Numbered from the stretch's first letter, positions 1 to 8,575 are shown. The stretch: 10,316 nucleotides of DNA from Chloroflexia bacterium (GCA_013696265.1 JACCYX010000102.1:1-10316), one strand, 5' to 3'. Notes: generated by a model from the sequence alone, not told the origin. Numbers and translations: made by a program.

Positions 1-660
1 CCGCAGGTCAGTAACGTCACGCAGTACGCCAGCGGGCTCAAGATCGACTTCACGCTCTGGTCCATCGAGCAGATGCGACGAATCGCCACCGCCCCGACGC
101 TGGATCCGGGGCTCGATGCCGGCTACCGCGTGCTCCTCGACAAGGATCGCCTGACCGCTGATCTCCGTGACCCAACCTACGCCGCCTATATCCCGGTTCG
201 GCCCGACGAGGCGACCTACCAGACGCTCGTCAACGACTTCTTCATCGGCGTGCCATACGTCGCCAAGTGCCTCCTGCGCGACGAGTTGCTGCCCGCCAAA
301 TGGTGCCTGGACTACGACATGCGGGATGTGTACCTGCGCCCGATGCTGGAGTGGCGGATGGAGTGCGATCACGGCTGGTCGGTCCCAACCGGGGCGCTGG
401 GGAAGGGATTGAAGGCGCACCTGCCGCCCGACATCTGGGCCGAGTTGGAGGCCACCTACGCGGCGGCGGGCATCGACGACAACTGGAACTCGCTCTTCCG
501 GACAATCGCCTTTTTCCGCCGCGTGGCGCGCGAGGTAGGCGAGCATCTTGGGTACGCCTACCCGGAAGAATTCGACCGCCAGGTCACGGACTTCGCCCAT
601 CGCATGCGCAACGGCGAGGCTCTTGGACCGATGGGGACCGATTACAGGTCAACAACGTAG
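1..660 (+). CDS. Aminoglycoside 6-adenylyltransferase family protein (ANT(6)/AadK-like), 5'-truncated by window edge
   Basis: The frame is open from base 1 and ends at TAG 658-660, giving 219 residues of a protein that normally has about 285-300. The first ATG in this frame, at base 73, is internal, because the preceding residues (KIDFTLWSIEQ at about residues 14-24) match the family's third acidic strand, which reads 'RIDLTL' in streptomycin adenylyltransferases. The remainder is the family's helical C-terminal domain: 'LDKD' at about 47-50, a block of aromatic and charged residues ending in 'YVAKCLLRDELLPAK', 'LRPMLEWRMECDHGW', 'LPPDIWAELEATY' and 'LGYAYPEEFDRQV'. Family members transfer AMP from ATP to the 6-OH of the streptidine ring of streptomycin in the cytosol. 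The N-terminal nucleotidyltransferase motif with the first two catalytic Asp residues is outside the window, so activity cannot be judged. Distant chromosomal homologues are common and may not confer resistance. The family call is firm; the substrate is inferred. Confidence 0.88.
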   Translation, partial: PQVSNVTQYASGLKIDFTLWSIEQMRRIATAPTLDPGLDAGYRVLLDKDRLTADLRDPTYAAYIPVRPDEATYQTLVNDFFIGVPYVAKCLLRDELLPAKWCLDYDMRDVYLRPMLEWRMECDHGWSVPTGALGKGLKAHLPPDIWAELEATYAAAGIDDNWNSLFRTIAFFRRVAREVGEHLGYAYPEEFDRQVTDFAHRMRNGEALGPMGTDYRSTT

Positions 661-701
661 GGGTCAACCTCCGTGTCATCTGTACCGACACATTGATCGT
701 A

Positions 702-719
702 ACCACAACATCTTGTGGT
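702..719. other. Short perfect hairpin (7 bp stem, 4 nt loop)
   Basis: accacaa at 702-708 and ttgtggt at 713-719 form a perfect 7 bp stem around catc. It lies inside the inverted-repeat-bounded segment downstream of the adenylyltransferase gene. No T-tract follows, so it is not a typical terminator. Its role is unknown. Confidence 0.35.
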
Positions 720-777
720 GTCCTGGCTCTGAGCCACTGCGCTGATACACAGCCGGAACGCGCAAAAGGGGCTTCGA

Positions 778-799
778 CGGCCGGAATCGGTCGATTTTT
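778..799 (+). terminator. Candidate intrinsic terminator downstream of the adenylyltransferase gene
   Basis: cggccg (778-783) pairs with cggtcg (788-793) through six pairs including one G-U, around a gaat tetraloop. It is followed after one A by five T residues (795-799). This fits Rho-independent termination of rightward transcripts, 118 bp after the stop at 660 and ahead of the convergent aspS gene. The stem is short but GC-rich. Confidence 0.5.
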
Positions 800-913
800 G
801 ATCATGCGTTCGTGTTTCACGTCGTTGAGGGTGCATGACACGACTCAACATTTCTGAATTTGCCGGTACAGATGACCTCCGTGTTGACCCGATCTCCGCA
901 ACCCCGGAGCCAC

Positions 914-948
914 GGGCGATCACGTATCCAGCGGGGCCAGGATCGCCC
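914..948. other. Inverted repeat at the 3' end of aspS (possible convergent transcription stop)
   Basis: gggcgatc (914-921) and gatcgccc (941-948) are perfect reverse complements, 8 bp each, separated by 19 bases. The right arm touches the aspS stop codon (948-950). There is no T-tract on the minus-strand side, so a Rho-independent stop for aspS is only possible, not shown. Confidence 0.35.
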
Positions 949-2777
949 TACGAATTGCCGTCTGTGCTGGCCACTTCCGGCACCTCAACCGCTTCCTGGA
1001 CGCTCAGGCCCAGTTCGTCCAGTTGTTCGGCGGCCACGGCGGCGGGAGCCTGGAACATGAGGTCGACGCCGCGCTGGTTCTTGGGGAAGGCGATCACGTC
1101 GCGGATGCTCGCCTCGTCGGCCAGGAGCATGGCGAACCGGTCGATCCCCATCGCGATTCCGCCGTGCGGCGGTGCGCCGTACTCCAGCGCATCGAGAATC
1201 GCGCCGAAGCGTTCGGCCTGGTCCTCGACCTGGTGGCCCATGAGCGCGAAGACGCGCTCCTGCTTCGCCCGGTTGTGGATGCGGACGCTCCCGCCGCCAA
1301 GCTCGTTCCCGTTACCGACCAGGTCGTACTGCTTCGCCCGGACCGCGCCGGGATCGGTGTCGAGCAGCCCTTCGTCCTCGGCGTAGTAGCCGGAGAAGGG
1401 GTTGTGGGTGGCATCCCAGCGGTTGCCTTCCTCATCCCACTCCAGGAGCGGGAACTCGTAGACCCAGCAGTAGGCCAGCACGTTGGGATCGGCCAACTCC
1501 AGCCGTCGTCCGAACTCGTCGCGCAGCGCGGAGAGCGATTTCGCGACGACCGTGGGCTGGTCGGCGACGATCAGCACCAGGTCGCCGGTCCCGGCGCCGA
1601 TCCCGGTGGTGAGCGCCCCAATCTCTGACTCGGAGAGGAACTTGGCGATCGGGGAGCGGATGCCTTCCTCGTTGAGCTGGATCGTCGCCAGTCCCTTCGC
1701 CCCCGCCTGTTTCGCGAGCTCGGTCACTTCGTCGATTTCCCGCCGCGTGTACCCGGCGCAGCCCGGCACGACGATTGCCTTGACCTGGCCGCCCGCCGCC
1801 AATACCCCGGCAAACGCCTTGAACTCGGTCGACGCCAATGCCTCCGAGACATCCTGAAGTTCCAGGCCGAACCGGAGATCGGGCCGGTCGTTGCCGAAGC
1901 GGTCCATCGACTCCTTGTAGGTCAGGCGCGGAAACGGCGTCTGCTGGATCGCCTTGTCGCTAAAGGTAGTTGTCAGTTCGGAGTACAACTCCTCCATCAT
2001 CGACATAATGTCTTGCTCGTCAACGAACGTCATCTCGATGTCGAGTTGCGTAAATTCTGGCTGGCGGTCGGCCCGCTGCGCCTCGTCTCGGAAGCAGCGC
2101 GCGATCTGGTAATACCGGTCGAGCCCGGCCACCATCAGCAACTGCTTGAGTTGCTGCGGCGATTGGGGAAGGGCGTAAAAGGATCCCGGAAACCCGCTGC
2201 TGGGCACGAGGAAATCGCGGGCGCCCTCGGGCGTGCTCTTGATCAGGAGCGGCGTTTCGACATCGACGAAGCCGCGCCCGTCGAGGTAGTTCCGAATTGC
2301 TTTCACGATCCCGTAACGGAGCAGCATATTCCGCTGCATCCGCGGCCGGCGCAGATCGAGGTAGCGGTACTTGAGCCGGAGGCTTTCGTCGACCTCAACT
2401 TCCTCGTTGATGTAGAAGGGCGGCGTCTTCGCCTCGTTGAGGATGTCGACGGCGTGGGCTTCGAGTTCGATCTGGCCGGTGGCCATCCGAGGATTCTCGG
2501 TTCCTTCCGGACGGATGTTCACCGTGCCGCTGACCGAGATGACGTACTCATTGCGGAGACCGCTTGCCAGCTCGTGCGCCTCTGGCGCGACTTGCGGATT
2601 GAAGACCACCTGGGTGGTCCCGAACCGGTCCCGGAGGTCGATGAAGATCAGGCCACCGAGATCGCGGCGCCGGTTGACCCAGCCCTGGAGTGTGACCTGC
2701 TCGCCAGCGTGATCGGCACGCAGGGTGCCGCAGGTGATCCGTCCGATGACATCCGGTGATACGTCGAGTGCCTGCAT
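948..2777 (-). CDS. aspS: Aspartyl-tRNA synthetase, bacterial type (class II, with GAD insertion)
   Basis: This enzyme charges tRNA-Asp with aspartate in the cytosol. I chose the ATG at 2777 (609 aa). A TTG eight codons upstream is also open, but an AGGGAG Shine-Dalgarno-like stretch (2794-2789) sits 11 nt before the ATG and inside the longer version. N-terminal OB-fold anticodon-binding domain: 'GWVNRRRDLGGLIFIDLRDR' at about 32-51. Catalytic core: 'KYRYLDLRRP' about 136-145, 'TPEGARDFLVPS' about 182-193, 'LPQSPQQLKQLLMVAGLDRYYQIARCFRDE' region about 203-232, and motif 2 ending in 'ADRQPEFTQLDIE' about 236-248. A GAD insertion occupies roughly 280-415. Motif 3 includes 'GGIAMGIDRFAMLL' about 539-552. 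Length is near the E. coli enzyme (590 aa). Leu40 occupies the position where non-discriminating AspRS enzymes have His, which favours a tRNA-Asp-specific enzyme; that functional reading is inferred. The gene is third in a minus-strand series after lepA and mazG, and its 3' end faces the adenylyltransferase gene. Confidence 0.97.
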   Translation of the reverse strand: MQALDVSPDVIGRITCGTLRADHAGEQVTLQGWVNRRRDLGGLIFIDLRDRFGTTQVVFNPQVAPEAHELASGLRNEYVISVSGTVNIRPEGTENPRMATGQIELEAHAVDILNEAKTPPFYINEEVEVDESLRLKYRYLDLRRPRMQRNMLLRYGIVKAIRNYLDGRGFVDVETPLLIKSTPEGARDFLVPSSGFPGSFYALPQSPQQLKQLLMVAGLDRYYQIARCFRDEAQRADRQPEFTQLDIEMTFVDEQDIMSMMEELYSELTTTFSDKAIQQTPFPRLTYKESMDRFGNDRPDLRFGLELQDVSEALASTEFKAFAGVLAAGGQVKAIVVPGCAGYTRREIDEVTELAKQAGAKGLATIQLNEEGIRSPIAKFLSESEIGALTTGIGAGTGDLVLIVADQPTVVAKSLSALRDEFGRRLELADPNVLAYCWVYEFPLLEWDEEGNRWDATHNPFSGYYAEDEGLLDTDPGAVRAKQYDLVGNGNELGGGSVRIHNRAKQERVFALMGHQVEDQAERFGAILDALEYGAPPHGGIAMGIDRFAMLLADEASIRDVIAFPKNQRGVDLMFQAPAAVAAEQLDELGLSVQEAVEVPEVASTDGNS

Positions 2778-2829
2778 GCCGTGATGGTCTCCCTGGTTCA
2801 ATGCCGCTTAGCTTCCGCGCCGAGCACGG

Positions 2830-2845
2830 GCGGAGCAAGCTCCGC
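2830..2845. repeat. Hairpin repeat, divergent copy of a dispersed REP-like element
   Basis: gcggagc and gctccgc form a perfect 7 bp stem around aa (2830-2845). The sequence continues as atcagtac, resembling the atccctac that follows the stem of the copy at 6031-6058. It lies 48 bp upstream of the better-conserved copy at 2893-2920, in opposite orientation, so the two form a BIME-like inverted pair in the mazG-aspS spacer. Relatedness of this copy is weaker than that of the other two. Confidence 0.45.
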
Positions 2846-2892
2846 ATCAGTACAACGACCAGTTTGGGGCGCGACATACGTTTCGATGTCCG

Positions 2893-2920
2893 CGTAGGGT
2901 TGCCGAGCTTGTCTCGGCCC
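2893..2920 (-). repeat. Hairpin repeat, conserved copy of a dispersed REP-like element
   Basis: gccgag (2902-2907) and ctcggc (2913-2918) form a 6 bp stem around cttgt. The whole 28-base unit is the reverse complement of 6031-6058 with one mismatch, so it is a genuine repeat and not a chance hairpin. It lies in the spacer between mazG and aspS, where on the minus strand it would be in the RNA upstream of aspS if the genes are co-transcribed. Confidence 0.75.
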
Positions 2921-2969
2921 TTGAACCGTGCGAATGGCCGCACAATGGACGAACACAAGGTCCGCAACC

Positions 2970-3936
2970 CTAAGATTGACGGGCAACATGCTCCCGCAAT
3001 TGCTGACGAAGCACGGCGTCCGGGTCCTCGCCGCTGGCGACGATCTTGCTCACGAGACGCAACAATTCGGTCGTGTCGTCGTCTACTACAACAGGATGCT
3101 TCTTCAGCACCCGGGTTGCGCGTTCCAGCGCCGGCATCGAAAACGGCTCGCCATCGATGTCCTTGCCGCCGCGGTCGCCCGTGACCGCCTTTTCCTTCGC
3201 CTTGGCTTCGGACCAAATGCCCGACAGGTCCGCCTCGGTGTCTACCACCGCATCGCCGAAGACATGCGGGTGCCGTCCCACGATCTTGGCCGCAATGCCC
3301 CGGTAGACATCCTCGATCGAGAACTCACCCGCCTCGTGCGCGATCTGAGCCTGCATCATGATCAGCAAGAGCATGTCGCCCAGCTCTTCGGCCAGGTGGG
3401 CGGTGTCGCCGCTGTCAATCGCGTCAACGATTTCGTAGGTTTCGTCAACCATCGACTTTCGCAGCGATTGGTGCGTCTGCTTGCGGTCCCACGGGCAGCC
3501 GTCCGGCTCTCGTAGCCGGGCCACGATCTGCTGCAACGCCCGTGGATCGCCACCCGCCTTCGCTGCATCCAACACCGGATCGACCGCATCGACGTAGACG
3601 GCCGAGAGCCACCAGATCTTCGGAATGTCGCGAACCAGGCACGTTTCCACACCGTCGGCGCCACACGTCTCGACCTCGGCGTCTTCCCCAATCAGCCTCG
3701 CCAACACGCGGGCAACCGCAACCGACTGCGAACCGAACTGCCCGGTTTCCCCTATCTGCCCCGGGCCGAATACGATCAGCATCGGGCGCAGAGGAGAGTA
3801 GGGAAAGCGGCCGCCCTCGTACGGCACTGCCGCCAGGACTTTCCCGAAGATCGATCCAGGAATCACCTGCACGCCGTCATCGACCGTGTCGAACCGCATC
3901 GCGGATTCCCACTCGGCGATGAAGTCGAGGTCGTAT

Positions 3937-3944
<8 letters not shown>
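2970..3944 (-). CDS. mazG: MazG-family nucleoside triphosphate pyrophosphohydrolase with degenerate N-terminal methylase-like region (YabN-like)
   Basis: Of 324 residues, about 137-250 are a single MazG domain: 'LREPDGCPWDRKQTHQSL' 144-161, metal-binding ExxE at E168/E171, ExxD at E187/D190, and 'KIVGRHPHVFGD' about 220-231. MazG enzymes split NTPs, often aberrant ones, to NMP and pyrophosphate in the cytosol. Residues 1-120 lack the glycine-rich SAM-binding N-terminal half of tetrapyrrole methylases. The stretch from 'PMLIVFGPG' (54-62) through 'ADGVETCLVRDIP' (96-108) to 'LSAVYVDAVDP' (113-123) resembles the C-terminal half of the methylase domain in YabN-type fusions, which also precedes MazG. 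This homology is judged by eye. The start is GTG at 3944; it overlaps the lepA stop by 8 bp, suggesting translational coupling. ATG at 3899 is a possible alternative start. The MazG call is firm; the methylase-remnant reading is moderate. Confidence 0.9.
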
Positions 3945-5778
<1,834 letters not shown>

Positions 5779-5881
5779 GGAAGGAGTTGCACGCTCTGGT
5801 TTCACGGATGGCGATCGGGTCGGCTGGCACGAAAGGGGCCGGGGCGGCAAACGCAACAACCCCGACCCGGATGTTGCCTCC

Positions 5882-5887
5882 AGTATA
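5882..5887 (-). promoter_or_regulatory. Candidate -10 box for lepA
   Basis: The minus strand reads TATACT here, matching five of six positions of the sigma-70-type -10 consensus, about 100 bp upstream of the lepA ATG. I see no good -35 hexamer at 16-18 bp spacing, so the call is tentative. Confidence 0.35.
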
Positions 5888-5927
5888 CCGGGTATTGGAG
5901 ACGCGAGATTCGCCCGCGGCGGCTTGT

Positions 5928-5939
5928 GGAGCGCGCTCC
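5928..5939. other. 12 bp perfect palindrome between the divergent promoters
   Basis: ggagcgcgctcc is its own reverse complement and lies within a larger imperfect inverted repeat with gcggcg on its left and cgccgc on its right. It sits between the candidate lepA -10 box and the candidate response regulator promoter, a natural place for an operator. GC-rich DNA makes such palindromes fairly common, so function is uncertain. Confidence 0.3.
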
Positions 5940-5951
5940 GGGCGCCGCGCC

Positions 5952-5980
5952 TTGTCGCCTCCGATGGAACTCTCTACGAT
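5952..5980 (+). promoter_or_regulatory. Candidate sigma-70-type promoter for the response regulator-histidine kinase genes
   Basis: TTGTCG (5952-5957) and TACGAT (5975-5980) each match four of six consensus positions and are separated by exactly 17 bp. A start near 5987 would give a leader of about 90 nt that contains the repeated hairpin at 6031-6058. Confidence 0.4.
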
Positions 5981-6030
5981 GGGGGCATCGATTTCCGCTG
6001 AGCAAGGCCGAGATGCCCCGCTGCGCTGTC

Positions 6031-6058
6031 GGGCCGAGACAAGCTCGGCATCCCTACG
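6031..6058 (+). repeat. Hairpin repeat in the response regulator leader (REP-like, conserved copy)
   Basis: gccgag (6033-6038) and ctcggc (6044-6049) pair around acaag. The 28-base unit matches the reverse complement of 2893-2920 with a single mismatch. It ends 17 bp before the ATG at 6076, so it would form in the 5' leader RNA if the promoter call at 5952-5980 is right, and could influence translation. No T-tract follows. Confidence 0.75.
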
Positions 6059-6075
6059 AACCCGAATGGACCCTG

Positions 6076-6789
6076 ATGACCGCCACCCTCCCGGAACCAC
6101 TCGATGACACACTCTCCACGAGCCGGCCACGCGTGCTCGTGGTCGAGGACGAGGAAACGATCGTCGAGTTCCTGACCATGGGTCTGACCTACGAAGGGTA
6201 CGATGTCGAGGCCGTGCGCGACGGCAACCTGGCGGTGGCCACCTTCGAGCGCACCCAGCCGCAAGTGGTGCTACTCGACCTGATGCTGCCTGGAACCGAT
6301 GGGCTGACGATCTGTCGCGCCCTGCGAAACCGCAGCGATGTCCCGATCATCGTGCTGACCGCCCGCGGCGAGACGGGCGACCGTGTCGCCGGTCTCGATA
6401 GCGGCGCCGACGATTACCTCCCCAAACCCTTCAAGTTCCCGGAGCTGACCGCCCGCATGCGCGCCGTGCTCCGTCGCCACGGGGTGATGGCCGGCAGCGT
6501 GCTCGCGGTCGGCACGCTCCGGCTCAACCGCCAGACGCGAATCGTCACCGACGACGGGCGCGAGGTTTCCCTCACGCCACGGGAGTTCGACTTGCTGGAG
6601 TGCTTTATGCTGCAACCCCGCCACGTGTTGAGCCGGGAGGCGATCCTGAACCGGGTGTGGGGGTATGACCAGGTGGTCGAAACCAACGTCGTGGACGTTT
6701 ACGTCCGCTACCTCCGCGCGAAACTTGGCGACCGCGACCATCAGCGGCTGCAATCGATGCGAGGCGTTGGCTATGTGCTGCGGGCCTAG
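6076..6789 (+). CDS. Response regulator, OmpR/PhoB family (receiver plus winged-helix DNA-binding domain)
   Basis: The protein has 237 residues, typical for the family. Receiver domain about 18-132: acidic pair E24/D25 in 'LVVEDEE', phosphoacceptor Asp68 in 'VVLLDLMLPGTDG', switch Thr95 in 'IIVLTARGE', Lys117 in 'YLPKPF'. The trans_reg_C winged helix covers about 143-236: 'LTPREFDLLECFM' 166-178, 'LSREAILNRVWGYD' 185-198, 'NVVDVYVRYLRAKLG' 204-218 and 'SMRGVGYVLRA' 227-237. When phosphorylated by its kinase it should bind direct-repeat DNA sites and alter transcription. The frame is open far upstream into lepA antisense, but ATG 6076 leaves the usual short N-terminal extension before the first strand; only a weak GGA lies before it. 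The kinase gene begins 3 bp after the stop. The 11-bp-phased repeats at 8460-8500 are a plausible target. Stimulus and specific orthology are unknown. Confidence 0.95.
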   Translation: MTATLPEPLDDTLSTSRPRVLVVEDEETIVEFLTMGLTYEGYDVEAVRDGNLAVATFERTQPQVVLLDLMLPGTDGLTICRALRNRSDVPIIVLTARGETGDRVAGLDSGADDYLPKPFKFPELTARMRAVLRRHGVMAGSVLAVGTLRLNRQTRIVTDDGREVSLTPREFDLLECFMLQPRHVLSREAILNRVWGYDQVVETNVVDVYVRYLRAKLGDRDHQRLQSMRGVGYVLRA

Positions 6790-6792
6790 ATC

Positions 6793-8388
6793 ATGATCCG
6801 GGGCTGGATGCCGCCGCTGCGCTGGCGGTTCATCCTCGTCGCCGTCGGGGTGCTGGCCGTCGTGCTGGCGGTCTTCTCGGTCGTGCTCTATCTCAACCTG
6901 CGGACCTCCCTCGTCGACGCAGCCGAAGATGGGTTGCGATTTTCCGGCCAACCGGTCATCGCGGATTGGGAGGTCGGCCCAGCGCCCCCCGGCGGCGACG
7001 GCACGGGACCGGCTCCCCCTGAACCCCGGGAGGATCCACCGGCGGACGACGAGCGGACGCGGCGAGAACTGGTCGATCTGGCCCGCCGGCTGACGACGCT
7101 CGATACCGCCGCGCGGATCGTCTCTCCCGATGGCACGCTGCTTGCCGACGGGGTCGAATCCGGCGAGGAGCCGTCCATCGTCGCCCCCCGGCTCCTCGAA
7201 GCGGCCACGTACGGAGAGGTCGCCGCCGCCGGCGAGGAGCGCATGATCCAGGTCGAGTCGGACGACGGGACGATGCTGGTCAACCTGGTCCCACTCCACG
7301 ACCGGGACAGCGGGGAGGTGATCGCCGTCGCCGAACTCGCCACGTCCTTCGAGAGCGTGGATCTCGTGTTGGGGCGATTGCGGCTCACCCTGCTGGCCGG
7401 GATGGCGATCGCCGTCGTGACGGTGATCCTGCTCATGTTGCCCCTGATGCGCGGCGTGCTACGACCTTTGCGCCGGATGGCGACCACGAGCCGGGCGATC
7501 GCCGCGGGCGATCTCGACCGGCGGGTCCAGGTGCCGCCGGCCAACGACGAATTGACGGAACTGGCCCAGGCTTTCAACCACATGGTCGGACGTCTGGATA
7601 CGATGCTTGCGACGCAACGGCGGTTCCTGGCGGACGCCTCGCACGAACTCCGGTCGCCATTGACCGCGCTCGGCGGCGGCGTGGAAATGCTCCTGCTGGG
7701 AGCTGACCGGGAGGATCCGGCCGCCCGCGCCCGCTTGCTCCGGCTCATGAACGGCGAAATCGCCCGCATGGGACGGCTGGTCGACGAATTGATGGACCTG
7801 ATTCGTTTCGACACCAATCCCCAGGCCACACTGTACGCTGGCCCGATCCAGCTTCGGCCCCTCATCGAGCAGGTCGTGGAGGAGGTTCGCCTCCTCGCCC
7901 CAGATCACCGGATCGTGGCCGCGATCGATTCGGACGCGGCAACCCTCGTCGTCTCAGGCGACGCCGACCGGCTGCGCCAGGCGGTGCTCAATCTCTGCAC
8001 CAATGCACGGGCGGCGACAGCACCGGGTGGCACGATCACGATAGGGCTCGGCCGCGAAGGCGCAAACCACGCCATCGTCTCCGTGGCCGACACCGGAACG
8101 GGGATTTCCGCCGAGGACTTGCCACGGGTCTGGAACCGTTTCTACCGGGCGGACGTGTCGCGAACGCGCGCCGGCGGTCAGGGCGGGCTCGGCCTGGGTC
8201 TCGCCATCGTTCGCGCGATCGTGGATGCCCACGGGTGGGCTGTCTCGATCGACAGCGAATTCGGCGCGGGAACGACGGTCACGGTCACGATCCCCACGAC
8301 CGGGGCGGCGTTCCCAACGACCGCAACCCGGGAGTCACCCAGCCGCCCGGCACTCATCCCCATTCCAACCCGGCCCACCGCTCGCTAA
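6793..8388 (+). CDS. Membrane sensor histidine kinase (HAMP, HisKA, HATPase_c)
   Basis: The protein has 531 residues. TM1 is about 11-34, the extracytoplasmic sensor about 35-197, TM2 about 198-220, HAMP about 220-272 ('GVLRPLRRMA', 'GDLDRRV', 'DELTELAQAFNHM'). The HisKA H-box 'FLADASHELRSPLTAL' has phosphoacceptor His284. The ATPase domain shows the N-box 'LRQAVLNLCTNARAA' 394-408, G1 'VADTGTGIS' 431-439, F-box 'RVWNRFYRAD' about 445-454 and G2 'GGLGLGLAIV' 464-473. It should autophosphorylate and pass phosphate to the response regulator encoded 3 bp upstream; the spacing implies one transcript. The sensor domain has a Pro/Gly/Asp-rich stretch at about 62-86 and then a region ('AARIVSPDGTLLADG' 106-120) that looks like a PAS/Cache-type strand; ligand unknown. 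After the ATPase core comes a Pro/Thr/Ser-rich tail of about 30 residues. Confidence 0.95.
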   Translation: MIRGWMPPLRWRFILVAVGVLAVVLAVFSVVLYLNLRTSLVDAAEDGLRFSGQPVIADWEVGPAPPGGDGTGPAPPEPREDPPADDERTRRELVDLARRLTTLDTAARIVSPDGTLLADGVESGEEPSIVAPRLLEAATYGEVAAAGEERMIQVESDDGTMLVNLVPLHDRDSGEVIAVAELATSFESVDLVLGRLRLTLLAGMAIAVVTVILLMLPLMRGVLRPLRRMATTSRAIAAGDLDRRVQVPPANDELTELAQAFNHMVGRLDTMLATQRRFLADASHELRSPLTALGGGVEMLLLGADREDPAARARLLRLMNGEIARMGRLVDELMDLIRFDTNPQATLYAGPIQLRPLIEQVVEEVRLLAPDHRIVAAIDSDAATLVVSGDADRLRQAVLNLCTNARAATAPGGTITIGLGREGANHAIVSVADTGTGISAEDLPRVWNRFYRADVSRTRAGGQGGLGLGLAIVRAIVDAHGWAVSIDSEFGAGTTVTVTIPTTGAAFPTTATRESPSRPALIPIPTRPTAR

Positions 8389-8459
8389 AGGGACTCCCGG
8401 CCACAGAGACACGGCGGCCGATGCATTCCCCGGCAACGGGTGTTCTGGCGTGCCGCTCG

Positions 8460-8500
8460 TTTCTCATCGTTTTCTCATGATCACCTCCCTCTCCTCTCAC
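8460..8500 (+). promoter_or_regulatory. Phased direct repeats, candidate response-regulator operator
   Basis: tttctcat occurs at 8460-8467 and again at 8471-8478, exactly 11 bp apart. A third copy of the TCTCA core (cctctcac, 8493-8500) lies exactly 22 bp further on. The intermediate slot at 8482-8489 (cacctccc) is degenerate. Direct repeats at about one helical turn are the typical binding pattern of OmpR/PhoB-family dimers. The last unit ends 10 bp before the -10-like TAGAGT at 8511-8516, the layout of activator sites that overlap the -35 region. That the adjacent two-component system binds here is inferred. Confidence 0.5.
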
Positions 8501-8510
8501 CATCGATCCC

Positions 8511-8516
8511 TAGAGT
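8511..8516 (+). promoter_or_regulatory. Candidate -10 box for the small membrane protein gene
   Basis: TAGAGT resembles the -10 consensus. No good -35 hexamer is present at normal spacing, which fits activator-dependent transcription from the phased repeats just upstream. The leader that follows contains a 6 bp hairpin (8538-8558) and an AAGGAG ribosome binding site. Confidence 0.35.
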
Positions 8517-8575
8517 AGGAGGTGAACAGGACGTGCCAGGCCGCACCGGTTCCGGCCTTATGAAAGGAGACAACC

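Larger units (their letters stand above)
661..890. repeat. 230 bp segment bounded by 27 bp imperfect inverted repeats (possible MITE, IS remnant or recombination site pair)
   Basis: The left repeat is 661-687 and the right repeat is 864-890. Read as reverse complements, they agree at 21 of 27 positions: an 8-base outer arm gggtcaac and an inner arm tcatctgtaccg are identical. The differing block is the hexamer ctccgt, which reads ctccgt on the top strand in both copies, so the arms are inverted while the core is directly oriented. The left repeat begins immediately after the stop codon of the adenylyltransferase gene. No transposase or recombinase gene lies inside, and I see no convincing target-site duplication. 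A short direct copy of ggtcaac sits at 647-653, just outside the left end. The inside holds a 7 bp hairpin (702-719) and a terminator-like hairpin (778-799). Origin as a non-autonomous transposable element is an inference. Confidence 0.5.

Noticed and set aside
642..923. 93-codon minus-strand frame across the inverted-repeat segment
   Set aside because: No resemblance to a transposase. The repeated GTDD..VDP peptide is just the translation of the inverted repeats.
2013..2759. 248-codon + strand open frame opposite aspS
   Set aside because: It is the antisense shadow of a firmly identified gene in GC-rich DNA, with no recognisable domain.
2798..2989. 63-codon minus-strand frame in the mazG-aspS spacer
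   Set aside because: It overlaps the mazG end and spans the REP-like hairpins, and has no ribosome binding site or homology that I can see.
6271..7299. 342-codon minus-strand open frame opposite the regulator and kinase genes
   Set aside because: Fully antisense to two confident genes. Composition (His, Asp, Gln rich) is typical of GC-rich shadow frames, with no motif.
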